Notes: a model not told the origin generated them from the sequence alone. Counted from the stretch's first letter, positions 7,349 through 14,371 are shown. The stretch is 26,902 nucleotides of DNA from Chloroflexota bacterium (GCA_016213125.1 JACRBR010000275.1:1-26902); one strand, 5' to 3'. A program made the numbers and translations.

Positions 7349-7374
7349 GCGTACCGCCGCCCGTCGCGGTACGC
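7349..7374. repeat. Hairpin in the leader of the LPETG gene
   Basis: Perfect 9-bp inverted repeat GCGTACCGC / GCGGTACGC with an 8-base loop, ending 38 bases before the LPETG gene start. It has no T-run, so it is more likely a leader hairpin or protein-binding site than a terminator. Outside it, the 263-bp divergent region 7150-7412 shows only two TTGTCA/TGTCAA hexamers and no convincing -10 box. Confidence 0.4.
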
Positions 7375-7412
7375 CATCGTCGCTGCCCATGGGGACCAGT
7401 AGAGGCACCATC

Positions 7413-7943
7413 ATGATTTCACGGCTCATCATCGCAGCGATCATCCCGGCGGCCCTGGCCGCCTCCGCCGGTTTGGGGGTGGCGTCCGCGCAGTATCCGC
7501 CGCCGGTCGGGAACTGCGTCGTCACGGCCTCGGCCACGACCGTGCCGGTTTCTGGCGGCAGCGTCGAGATCAAAGTCACGGTTCGCGACCTCGGTGGCGC
7601 TCCCGTTGCAGGTGAAGGCGTCACCTTCAGCATCGCGAAGCAGCCGGGGTCCGGCGCCGGGCTTTCGCCAGCTGTGGCCACGACCAACGCCTCCGGCGTG
7701 GCGAGCACGACCCTTTCCACGAGTGCGGCTCCGGGCACCGTTGAGGTACTTGCAGTGACCGAGGACGTATCCTGCAGGACCGCGGTGGTGATTCCCGGTG
7801 GCGCGGTCTCGCCGGCCGTCGAGCTGCCCGAGACCGGCGGCGGAGCGGTCACCGAGGGCACGGTCCTGCCGGGCATCGTGCTGGCGCTGGTACTTGGCGG
7901 CATCGTTCTGGCGGTTGCAGGCGCCAAGCGGCGTTCAGCCTGA
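7413..7943 (+). CDS. LPETG-anchored, secreted Ig-like (Big-1) surface protein
   Basis: A 176-residue secreted protein. A signal peptide (1-26, cut expected after A-S-A) is followed by one invasin/Big-1-like immunoglobulin domain at about 35-125, with the family phrases T-V-R-D-L-G-G-A-P-V-A-G-E-G-V and T-N-A-S-G-V-A-S-T-T. The Cys pair C35/C121 could close the domain with a disulfide. The C-terminus is a sortase-type signal: L138-P-E-T-G142, a hydrophobic segment (about 152-170) and a K-R-R tail, which implies covalent attachment to a monoderm cell wall. ATG 7413 has AGAGG at 7401-7405, seven bases upstream; the frame is open upstream across the sulfatase promoter region but that part is not protein-like. 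Its stop overlaps the start of the DUF4012 gene (TGATG). No sortase gene is in the window. Confidence 0.85.
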   Translation: MISRLIIAAIIPAALAASAGLGVASAQYPPPVGNCVVTASATTVPVSGGSVEIKVTVRDLGGAPVAGEGVTFSIAKQPGSGAGLSPAVATTNASGVASTTLSTSAAPGTVEVLAVTEDVSCRTAVVIPGGAVSPAVELPETGGGAVTEGTVLPGIVLALVLGGIVLAVAGAKRRSA

Positions 7944-9883
7944 TGACCGCGCAGCTCCCGCCCGCTGCGTTTCGCTGGCGCCGAATCCTCACCCTGGCGA
8001 TCGCTTTGCTGCTCGCGCTCGCGCTGATCGAGGGCCATCGCGCGTGGCGTGTCGTGGAGCACGTGAACGATGGCCGGGCCCACCTTCGCGCCGGGCAGGA
8101 TCGCATGGAGGGCGCGCGACTTGATGCGAGCGACGCGGACCTGGAAGCGGCCCGCCGCGACTTTCGTGCCGCTCGCGGCGAGTTCAGGGCGGCTGATGGC
8201 GCGCTGAGTCGCGACCCCCTCGTTTCCGTCGCGCGACACATTCCGGGGCTCGGCAGACAGGTCGACGGGGCTGCGGCGCTGGCCGTCATCGGAGTCCAGG
8301 GCGCCGACATCGGTGAGCAGGGGGTCGAGGCGATTGCGGCATTCAACGCGGTGCGTGCAGATGCTTCGGCGACGCTGCCCGAATGGACCCCTCAGCTGAT
8401 CGAGAGGATCGACCCCCATATAGCCGCGGCCGAAACAACGCTCGCAGCCATCGACGAGCGCCGGGCCGAGGCGGATGCAGGAAGCCTGCTACCTCTGCTC
8501 AGCGATGCCTACGACGAGGTGGACGTCAGGCGCGAACGGCTGCGGGAGATGCTCGAGAGCTACCGGCTGGCCCGGGACTTCGCGCCGGAGTTCCTGGGGT
8601 TCGATGGCCCGCGGACGTACCTCGTTCTGGCACAGAACAATGCCGAGTTGCTGCCGACGGGCGGCCTCATCTCGGTGGCCGGGACGCTGCGGCTGAACCG
8701 CGGACGCGTGGAGGAGATGGAGTTTCGTGACGCGGTGCAGATGGGTGACGACTGGATGGCCGCGACGGGCGCGTACGTCGCCCCGCCGAATGCGCTTCGT
8801 CAGTACCTCTTGAAGGACACCAGCTGGAACCTCACGAGCTCGAACTGGTCGCCGGACTTCCCCACGTCGGCCCAGACCGCGGCGCGCTTCTTCGAGATGG
8901 AGGGCGGCACGCCGGTCGATGGCGTCATCGCTGTCGATGTGACCACCTTGGAACGGCTGCTGGAAGTGACGGGGCCCGTCGAGATCCCGGAGTTCGACGT
9001 GACCGTGAGCGCGGAGAACGCGTTCGACCTGACGGAGGAGCACACACGCGCACCGTACGAGCCCGCGGCGGATCGCAAGGCGTTTGCCGCCCTGCTGGCC
9101 GACGAAGTCATCGGTCGGGTGCTGCATCCCGAGCCGGGCCAGTGGTCGCCGCTGGTGGACACGGTCCAGCGGTTGGGCGACGAGAAAGACTTGTTGCTGT
9201 ACTCGTTCGATCCAGGACAGCAGGCGTTGATCGAGCAGATGGGCTGGGACGGCGCCGTCGCGAACGCTTCGCCGGGCGACTACCTGATGGTGGTGGACGC
9301 GAGCGTGAACAGCACCAAGCTGAACGCGGTCGTGGAGCACTCGGCGGACATACTCGTGCAACTGGCCGAGGACGGTACCGCTCTCACCACGGTGCACCTG
9401 GACTACGAGAACCCGCTGAGCGCGTGGGGCGCGGGCAGGGACCCGCAGCTTGTCGAGAAGCTGATGCTGGGCGGGCAGTACGGCGGGTATGTTCGCGTGC
9501 TGGCGCCGGATGGCAGCCGTGTCATCTCGGTGCACGATGGGCAGGAAGAGATCGGGCTCGAGGAGGTGGGGACGGAGCAGGGCCGCGCCATCTTCGGGCG
9601 CTTCTTCGCGGTCCAGGCGGACGAGCGCGAACGGCTGTCGTTCACGTACGTCACGCCGCGTGTCGTTGAGACAGATGGCGACACGTGGACCTACACGCTG
9701 CATCTCCAGCGCCAGCCGGGCTGGGAGTTCTCATCGGTGTCGCTGAACGTCGAGCCGCCGTCCGGCATGAAACGCACGGGTACCACAATCGATGGCGCTC
9801 CGACGTCCACGATCGGCCAAGCCCTTCCGCTGGATCTCAGCCGCGACCGGGTGGTGACGGTGTCGTTCTCCGCCGAAGGCTAA
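7943..9883 (+). CDS. DUF4012 domain membrane protein
   Basis: A 646-residue protein with one N-terminal membrane anchor (about 13-30), a helical, charged region (about 45-210) and then a DUF4012 domain. The domain is recognised by P223-R-T-Y-L-V-L-A-Q-N-N-A-E-L-L-P-T-G-G241, with the L-I-S-V-A-G strand after it and a helix rich in acidic residues near 300-400. DUF4012 proteins are extracellular, anchored and of unknown biochemical function; in actinobacteria they are often found near exopolysaccharide or wall-assembly genes. The start overlaps the LPETG gene stop by one base (TGATG), so the two are probably translated together and may act at the same surface. The final 150 residues look beta-rich. 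It is convergent with the PhaE-like gene, six bases apart. Confidence 0.9.
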   Translation: MTAQLPPAAFRWRRILTLAIALLLALALIEGHRAWRVVEHVNDGRAHLRAGQDRMEGARLDASDADLEAARRDFRAARGEFRAADGALSRDPLVSVARHIPGLGRQVDGAAALAVIGVQGADIGEQGVEAIAAFNAVRADASATLPEWTPQLIERIDPHIAAAETTLAAIDERRAEADAGSLLPLLSDAYDEVDVRRERLREMLESYRLARDFAPEFLGFDGPRTYLVLAQNNAELLPTGGLISVAGTLRLNRGRVEEMEFRDAVQMGDDWMAATGAYVAPPNALRQYLLKDTSWNLTSSNWSPDFPTSAQTAARFFEMEGGTPVDGVIAVDVTTLERLLEVTGPVEIPEFDVTVSAENAFDLTEEHTRAPYEPAADRKAFAALLADEVIGRVLHPEPGQWSPLVDTVQRLGDEKDLLLYSFDPGQQALIEQMGWDGAVANASPGDYLMVVDASVNSTKLNAVVEHSADILVQLAEDGTALTTVHLDYENPLSAWGAGRDPQLVEKLMLGGQYGGYVRVLAPDGSRVISVHDGQEEIGLEEVGTEQGRAIFGRFFAVQADERERLSFTYVTPRVVETDGDTWTYTLHLQRQPGWEFSSVSLNVEPPSGMKRTGTTIDGAPTSTIGQALPLDLSRDRVVTVSFSAEG

Positions 9884-9889
9884 CAGCCC

Positions 9890-10312
9890 TTACGAACCCG
9901 AGGCACCGTTGGCGCGGGCAGCCGCCGCGGCCACCGGGGGGCGCCTCGTTCGACGTGGCTTCTGGCGAGCCGGCGGCTTGATCGTCGTGGTCTTGGCGGC
10001 ACGCGCTCGCGCGGGAGCGGTGGCGACCTGCGTTTCGAGCCGTGTCAGGGTGTCCTCGATCGCCTTCATGCGCTCGCCGAGCGCCACGAGGTCGTTGTGC
10101 GTCGGGATGTTGAAGGCGGCGTAGTATCGCTCGAGCTGATCGGCGACCATGCGCTGAACGGTCAACGACGCTTCCACCCAGGTGTTCATCGCGCTCGAGA
10201 ACCCGTCGGTTCCGAGGACGTCCTTGAAGAAGGCGTTCCACTGGCGCTCGCTGTCGGTGATGAACTGACGCCACATGTCGAGGGGGTTTTGCTGTTCTGT
10301 CTGTTCGGCCAT
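9890..10312 (-). CDS. Short PhaE-like PHA synthase-associated protein with basic histone-like tail
   Basis: A 140-residue protein. Residues 1-60 are amphipathic helix (M-W-R-Q-F, W-N-A-F-F). The stretch F-N-I-P-T-H-N-D-L-V-A-L-G-E-R (67-81) and the following coiled-coil-like helix to about 95 match the conserved C-terminal motif of PhaE-type synthase subunits. Residues 98-140 are rich in Ala, Arg, Lys and Pro, like the DNA-binding tails of PhaF or AlgP. Full-length PhaE is about 350 residues, so this is a much shorter version. The ATG at 10312 has AGGAGA at 10320-10325, eight bases upstream. It is 78 bases downstream of the PadR gene on the same strand and opposite the phasin gene, so it belongs to the PHA granule locus. 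It could be the missing partner of the PhaC at 3666-4751, a granule-nucleoid tether, or both. Confidence 0.8.
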   Translation of the reverse strand: MAEQTEQQNPLDMWRQFITDSERQWNAFFKDVLGTDGFSSAMNTWVEASLTVQRMVADQLERYYAAFNIPTHNDLVALGERMKAIEDTLTRLETQVATAPARARAAKTTTIKPPARQKPRRTRRPPVAAAAARANGASGS

Positions 10313-10390
10313 GATCGCGCTCTCCTTAGCTGTGACGACGGGAGCATCCCGCGTCCGCCAGCCGATATGCCCTGCCGAGTTCGTTCTTCG

Positions 10391-10807
10391 CTACGCTCCG
10401 GTACCGGCGGCGCGAGGCGGCTGTTCTTCGCCGGCGTCCTCGATGTGGTGCTGCGTGTTGATGTCCTCGATGGTCTTCTGCAGCACTGCCTGGTACTTCC
10501 CCAAAACGTCGATCCACCCCGAGAGAAAGAGCTCGCCAGCCTTGGTCAGCGAGTACATCCGGCGGGCAGGACCGGACTCCGACGTGTCCCAGAACGAGGA
10601 CACCATGCCCGTCCGCTCCATCTGACGCAGCGTCCGGTACACCGTTCCCGAGTCAAACGCCGGGAGGCCCGCCTCGGCCAACCGCTGGGTGAGCTGGTAG
10701 CCGTACGCGTTCCAGTTCTTCAGGAAAGCCAGAAGCGTCGTCGTAAGCAGATCCCCATGGAGCCGGAACGGCGGGTCCTGGGGCGGAGCCTTCTTGTCAT
10801 CGGCCAT
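10391..10807 (-). CDS. PadR-family repressor, PhaQ-like
   Basis: A 138-residue winged-helix regulator of PadR type. An H-G-D-L-L-T-T-T-L-L-A-F-L helix (17-29) leads to the Y-G-Y-Q-L-T-Q-R-L-A helix, the recognition helix G-T-V-Y-R-T-L-R-Q-M-E-R-T-G-M-V (54-69) and the wing G-P-A-R-R-M-Y-S-L-T-K-A-G typical of PadR proteins; a C-terminal dimerisation helix follows (about 92-120). The ATG at 10807 has GGGAGA about nine bases upstream. It is divergent from a phasin gene and followed by a PhaE-like gene, the same arrangement in which Bacillus megaterium PhaQ, a PHB-responsive repressor, controls phaP. The function as a polymer-responsive repressor of the granule genes is inferred from this context. 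A perfect palindrome at 10958-10976 is the likely operator. Confidence 0.85.
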   Translation of the reverse strand: MADDKKAPPQDPPFRLHGDLLTTTLLAFLKNWNAYGYQLTQRLAEAGLPAFDSGTVYRTLRQMERTGMVSSFWDTSESGPARRMYSLTKAGELFLSGWIDVLGKYQAVLQKTIEDINTQHHIEDAGEEQPPRAAGTGA

Positions 10808-10939
10808 CGTATCACGTCTCCCTGTGTCCAGATCCTGTGGATTGTGAACGGATTGAGAACACTCTTGCCGCCACCGGACTGGCTCCACCCTCCGGCCCGG
10901 AGGCCCTGCAGATTCTTGTCGAGAAACCTCAGAAACCAC

Positions 10940-10967
10940 TTGACAGCGGTTCGGGTCTATGTGTAAG
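10940..10967 (+). promoter_or_regulatory. Phasin gene promoter
   Basis: A perfect -35 TTGACA (10940-10945) is followed after 16 bases by TGTAAG (10962-10967), four of six to the -10 consensus and lying inside the palindrome. Transcription would start near 10974, about 65 bases before the phasin ATG. The strong -35 with a weak, operator-covered -10 suggests a high-level, repressor-controlled promoter. Confidence 0.6.
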
Positions 10968-10976
10968 TTACACATA
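10958..10976. promoter_or_regulatory. Perfect 19-bp palindrome, candidate PadR/PhaQ-like operator
   Basis: TATGTGTAA-G-TTACACATA: two perfect 9-bp arms around one central base. It contains the ATGT...ACAT half-sites known from PadR-family operators, and lies over the -10 of the phasin promoter in the intergenic region between padR and the phasin gene. It is an AT-rich island in a GC-rich neighbourhood. Confidence 0.75.
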
Positions 10977-11038
10977 TCGACACGAATGCGCAAGCCCCGG
11001 GCGGCTGCGATTTGCAGGCACACAGGAGGAAGTGAACC

Positions 11039-11524
11039 ATGGCCACCACGCAGAAGAACTCGGTCGACAAGTACTTCGACGCGCTCACGGAGAGCTACGA
11101 CGCCATCATCGAGGCCATCAAGATGGGCAACGAGCGCGGCTTCCGCATCTCGAACAACCTGCTGGCGGAGGCCCAGAAGGGCCAACGAGAGGCGGTTGAG
11201 GTCGGCAAGAAGCTCGCCGAGGACCCGACGGACCTGGCCGCGGCCTACCGCGCGATGATGGAGTCGGCGACCAAGGCACAGGGCCGCACGCTGGAGTTCG
11301 CGCGCCAGGTGTTCGACGAGCTGAGCCAGTCGCGGGACGAGTCCCGCCAGGTGTGGGAGAAGGTGTTCACGGCCCAGAGGACAGCGGGCGAAGCGGCGGT
11401 GGAAGCTGCTCGCGACGTCGCAAGCACAGCCGGCGACCGGATTCGCACCGGCGTCGAGCGGGTTACGACACGCGCTCGCGGTGCGGCCGAGAAGCCCGCG
11501 GCGGCGGCAACCGCTGCCGAGTAG
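11039..11524 (+). CDS. Phasin-like granule-associated protein
   Basis: A 161-residue, almost entirely helical, Cys-free protein. Residues 1-125 form amphipathic helices with the regular A-I-I-E-A-I-K, A-Y-R-A-M-M-E-S-A and F-A-R-Q-V-F-D-E-L pattern of phasins, which coat PHA granules and control their size and number. Residues 125-161 are Ala/Arg/Thr/Lys-rich and resemble a weaker version of the basic tail in the PhaE-like protein. The ATG at 11039 has AGGAGG at 11024-11029, nine bases upstream. It is divergent from the PadR gene, with the shared intergenic region carrying a TTGACA promoter and a perfect palindrome, and it is followed by a strong hairpin terminator, so it is a monocistronic, highly expressed transcript. 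Phasin families are poorly conserved; the call rests on composition plus context. Confidence 0.75.
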   Translation: MATTQKNSVDKYFDALTESYDAIIEAIKMGNERGFRISNNLLAEAQKGQREAVEVGKKLAEDPTDLAAAYRAMMESATKAQGRTLEFARQVFDELSQSRDESRQVWEKVFTAQRTAGEAAVEAARDVASTAGDRIRTGVERVTTRARGAAEKPAAAATAAE

Positions 11525-11555
11525 TCCGCGCTACACTGGCTGTAACAGGCGCCCG

Positions 11556-11585
11556 AGAGGGGCGGTCCGATCGGACCGCCCCTCT
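11556..11585. terminator. Intrinsic terminator-like hairpin after the phasin gene
   Basis: A perfect 30-bp palindrome whose arms are AGAGGGGCGGTCCGA and its complement, 32 bases after the phasin stop. It folds to a 13-bp GC-rich stem with a GATC loop and is followed by TTGCTTGTGT, a modest T-rich tail. It can act on either strand. Confidence 0.7.
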
Positions 11586-11667
11586 TGCTTGTGTCACGCG
11601 AAAGGATCTAGCGCGTAACCGCCACGTCAGGGCGGGAATAGGCGCGCGGCCAGGCCCAGGCGTGCGT

Positions 11668-12483
11668 TCAGCACGGAGTGGTCCAAGCCTGGTTCTGATC
11701 TAAGAGGGTATTCGTACCCACAATTGTCGCGAGACAGGAAAGATTGCGCGCCAGTATCGTATTGTCCGACTGTGACTCAATCAGAATGTCAGCACCCGAA
11801 TGCCCACGAGCCTGGTTATCCCTGACTACGGTGAAGTCACCGATGACGTCGATACCCGTTGAACCATTGTTGTACACGCGGTTACCTTCGACGATGGAGT
11901 TGGTATCCACGATCATCCCGGGGGAGTTCTCGCCAATGGTGCAATTGCGTACCGTCCCGCCGATGACGTATATCCCGTTGCTGCCATTCAGGCTAGCCAC
12001 GCAGTCCGTGACCAGCGAGAGCGCGCCGATGATGATTCCCTGGTTCGCGTTGCTCATCACTTGAACACGCTCGATACGACTGTATGTGGCCTGAAAGTTG
12101 ATGCCGTTAAACCACCCGCGCAACGCACCGTTTCGGACCACGATGTTCCGTGGTCCGACAACGTCAATCCCATCTTGCGCGGACGGCCCGCCAAGCAACG
12201 TGAACCCGCCGAGATCCAGCGTCACGTTGCTGGTCGTGATCGTGATTCCCGGCTGGCCTGCCGCACCGGTCAAGTGTCGGGTCACGTAGTAGTACCCCGG
12301 CTGTGAGATCGCGAACGGCAGCGACGAGATCGGCGTCCCCGGCCCCTGCACTCCATCGGTCGAGCCGGGCGGCCCCGGTGGGTCGAGCGGCCCTCCGTAT
12401 GCGCCTCGCGCCATCACCGCCACCAGCAGCAGGCCGATCACCACCGTTGCCCCAATGTTAAGCCGGATCCACATCGAACTCAT
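11668..12483 (-). CDS. Secreted right-handed parallel beta-helix protein
   Basis: A 271-residue exported protein: signal peptide or anchor at about 6-28, then a short Pro/Gly-rich linker (P-G-P-P-G-S-T-D), then a strand-turn repeat region from about 45 to the end. The region has the P-I-S-S-L-P-F-A-I-S-Q-P-G-Y-Y-Y-V opening and N-V-T-L-D-L-G-G-F-T-L repeat seen in a widespread but uncharacterised beta-helix family, followed by successive I-x-V-x-N-x coils with many Asn/Gly. Beta-helix folds of this sort bind or cleave polysaccharide, but no catalytic Asp/His/Lys triad can be assigned, so no enzyme activity is claimed. ATG 12483 has GGAGG five bases upstream; the frame remains open upstream to 12513. 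Its GC content is visibly lower than its neighbours (many AAC, ATC, TCT, TTG codons), which fits transfer. Confidence 0.8.
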   Translation of the reverse strand: MSSMWIRLNIGATVVIGLLLVAVMARGAYGGPLDPPGPPGSTDGVQGPGTPISSLPFAISQPGYYYVTRHLTGAAGQPGITITTSNVTLDLGGFTLLGGPSAQDGIDVVGPRNIVVRNGALRGWFNGINFQATYSRIERVQVMSNANQGIIIGALSLVTDCVASLNGSNGIYVIGGTVRNCTIGENSPGMIVDTNSIVEGNRVYNNGSTGIDVIGDFTVVRDNQARGHSGADILIESQSDNTILARNLSCLATIVGTNTLLDQNQAWTTPC

Positions 12484-12633
12484 CACGGCCTCCGTAACCG
12501 CTCCTGAAGCCACCCGTTGAGGCGATTAGAGACCCGGACGGCCCACCGCGTCAAACGGCCCGGAGGCTCGGCCGTCAAGAAGGGACGTGTGCGGGAGGTG
12601 GAGTGATGCTCCTCGCGCCTCTGCCCTGCTGAT

Positions 12634-12658
12634 TCCGCAATGCGTAGCGTATTGCGGA
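12634..12658. repeat. Inverted repeat upstream of the P450 gene
   Basis: Perfect 8-bp arms TCCGCAAT / ATTGCGGA around a 9-base loop. It overlaps the candidate -35 (TTGCGG, 12652-12657) of the P450 promoter, so it could be an operator. Confidence 0.4.
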
Positions 12659-12680
12659 GTAAGCCCTGACATACTATTCT
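12652..12680 (+). promoter_or_regulatory. Candidate promoter of the P450-ferredoxin operon
   Basis: TTGCGG (12652-12657) and TATTCT (12675-12680) are separated by 17 bases and precede the P450 start by about 70 bases. The match is moderate and supported mainly by two flanking inverted repeats in an otherwise featureless 265-bp intergenic region (12484-12748). Confidence 0.35.
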
Positions 12681-12700
12681 ACTAAGCGCTCGCTAAAGTA
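12680..12700. promoter_or_regulatory. TetR-like imperfect inverted repeat downstream of the P450 promoter
   Basis: TACTAAGCG-CT-CGCTAAAGTA: the halves TACTxAGCG and CGCTxxAGTA are inverted with one extra base. The AGCG-n2-CGCT core resembles TetR-family operators. It lies just after the candidate -10, a good position for repression. No TetR gene is in this window. Confidence 0.35.
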
Positions 12701-12748
12701 ACTGCCTCGGGGAGCGGGGGCGTCTTGTTGAAAAAGGAACATGGAGCG

Positions 12749-13993
12749 ATGGCCGAGCCCGTAAAAGAGTGGACAGCTGACTACGACATCTTCTCGAGGG
12801 AGTACATCAAGGACCCGTTCCCCATCTGGGACGACATCCGAGGCAAGTGCCCGGTCGCCCACACGGATCGATGGGGCGGATCGTTCATGCCCACGCGGTA
12901 CGAGGACTTGTTCAACATCGCCAAGGACATCGAGCACTTCTCGTCCCAGAACGTACTCGTCGCAGACGTGATGCCGACGCCCGAGCAGATCGAGCGCGAG
13001 CAGAACATGACGGAAGAGGATCAGGAACTGATCCAGCAGTACAATGTTGGCGCCCCGCCCATTACGTCCGATCCGCCTGTGCACACCTGGGCGCGAAAGC
13101 TGCTCCTGCCGCCTTTCTCGGTCACAACGGTGGCGAAGTACGAGGCGGAAACCCGGGAGCTGTGCAAGGAGCTAATCGACAAGTTCATTGACAAGGGCCG
13201 GGCCGATGGAGCCGTCGACTACGCCCAGCAGATCCCACCGCGCGTGATCGCGAGCATACTGGGGATCAATAAGGACGATGCAGACACCTTCACTGGCTGG
13301 GTGCGTGGCTTCCTGGAGCTGGGGCTGACCGATCCGGAGCTGCGCGAGCAGTCGGCCCGCAGCATCTTCGAGTTCATGGTCGGCCAGGTCCAGCAGCGCA
13401 AAGAGCAACCCGGCGATGACCTCATCAGCTACCTGCTCGCGCAGAAGGTCGATGGAGAGCCGGTACCCGAGCCGCACATCGTTGGCACGTGCTTCCTGAC
13501 GCTGGTCGCCGGCATCGACACGACGTGGAGTTCGATAGGATCCGCGATCTGGCACCTGGCCCAGCATCCCGAGCACCGCAAGCAGATCATCGAAGAGCCG
13601 GGCCTTATCGACAACGCGGTCGAGGAACTGCTGCGCGCGTATTCGCCAGTCACGATGGCGCGATATGTGGCCTCGGACACCGAGTACGCCGGCTGTCCGA
13701 TCCCGGAAGGCAGCAAAGTGCTGATGAACTTCCCGGCGGCCAACCGCGATCCGCGCGTGTTCGAAAACCCGGATGTGGTCGATCTGCATCGTGCCAAGAA
13801 TCCGCACATCGCCTTCGGCGTTGGCATTCACCGTTGCGCAGGATCGAACCTGGCTCGGATGGAGATGAAGGTCTCGATCCAGGAGTGGCTGAAGCGCATT
13901 CCCGACTACCGGCTGGAGGATCCTGATGCGGTAACATGGGCCGGCGGCCAGGTTCGAGGTCCGCGCAAGATGGGAGTCGTGTTTCCGTCATGA
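12749..13993 (+). CDS. Cytochrome P450 monooxygenase
   Basis: A 414-residue soluble bacterial P450. Seen are the I-helix A254-G-I-D257-T-T oxygen-activation motif, the ExxR pair E293-L-L-R296 and the heme-thiolate loop F356-G-V-G-I-H-R-C363-A-G. The B' region has the S-D-P-P-V-H-T-W segment common in bacterial CYPs. An acidic insert (about 75-105, rich in E, Q and M) before this segment is longer than in many relatives. No membrane segment is seen. The start chosen is the ATG at 12749, with AAGGA (12734-12738) ten bases upstream; TTG 12725 is an alternative. The gene overlaps the ferredoxin gene by four bases (ATGA), so the two are made together, and the ferredoxin is the likely direct electron donor. 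The substrate is not predictable from sequence alone. Confidence 0.95.
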   Translation: MAEPVKEWTADYDIFSREYIKDPFPIWDDIRGKCPVAHTDRWGGSFMPTRYEDLFNIAKDIEHFSSQNVLVADVMPTPEQIEREQNMTEEDQELIQQYNVGAPPITSDPPVHTWARKLLLPPFSVTTVAKYEAETRELCKELIDKFIDKGRADGAVDYAQQIPPRVIASILGINKDDADTFTGWVRGFLELGLTDPELREQSARSIFEFMVGQVQQRKEQPGDDLISYLLAQKVDGEPVPEPHIVGTCFLTLVAGIDTTWSSIGSAIWHLAQHPEHRKQIIEEPGLIDNAVEELLRAYSPVTMARYVASDTEYAGCPIPEGSKVLMNFPAANRDPRVFENPDVVDLHRAKNPHIAFGVGIHRCAGSNLARMEMKVSIQEWLKRIPDYRLEDPDAVTWAGGQVRGPRKMGVVFPS

Positions 13994-14205
13994 GGCTCAA
14001 GAAGGTCACGGTCGACAGCGAGAAGTGCCAGGGACACAACCGGTGCTACGCCATGGCCCCGGGGATGTTCAAGGTGGACGAGTACGGATACGCCACGCCG
14101 CGGGGCGATGGAGTCCTTGCCTCCGAAGCCGACATCGAACTGGCGCAGAGGGCTGTCGAGAACTGCCCGGAGCGGGCGATCGAGATCATCGAAGGCGAAG
14201 GTTAG
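13990..14205 (+). CDS. [3Fe-4S]-type ferredoxin of the P450 system
   Basis: A 71-residue single-cluster ferredoxin with C13-Q-G-H16-N-R-C19 and C59-P60. The usual second cysteine of the motif is replaced by His16, the pattern found in P450-associated ferredoxins with a [3Fe-4S] or His-ligated cluster. It starts with the ATGA overlap at the P450 stop, which rules out the upstream in-frame starts. Redox partners such as a ferredoxin reductase are not in the window. It should carry electrons from a reductase to the P450. A hairpin follows the gene. Its size and Cys/His spacing make the identification secure, while specificity for this P450 is inferred from coupling. Confidence 0.93.
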   Translation: MRLKKVTVDSEKCQGHNRCYAMAPGMFKVDEYGYATPRGDGVLASEADIELAQRAVENCPERAIEIIEGEG

Positions 14206-14235
14206 CCTCTCCGCATAACAAGAAGCTGCTTTTTG

Positions 14236-14256
14236 AGGGGCCGCATGACGGCCCCT
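14236..14256. terminator. Hairpin after the P450-ferredoxin operon
   Basis: Eight-bp stem AGGGGCCG / CGGCCCCT with a CATGA loop. There is a short T-run before it (14230-14234) but only TT after it, so on the plus strand it is a weak terminator; read on the minus strand the downstream run would be A's to T's (CAAAAAGC). Confidence 0.45.
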
Positions 14257-14371
14257 TCCGTGCGTCTGCGGTCAGCGCCGCGAGTACGGACGCACCCTGT
14301 TGCTGCCGATACCAGTGAGGGGGCGGGGTGGCCGGATCCTGCTGCCGGCCGGCACTCCTTGAGCCGCACGA

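Noticed and set aside
7192..7416. Short plus-strand reading in the sulfatase/LPETG intergenic region
   Set aside because: It has no Shine-Dalgarno and is Arg/Gly-rich without any domain; it overlaps the LPETG signal peptide start in another frame.
7205..9703. Two minus-strand readings of about 404 codons (7205-8419 and 8489-9703)
   Set aside because: They are antisense to the LPETG and DUF4012 genes, and their sequence is low-complexity Arg/Ala/Pro with no domain.
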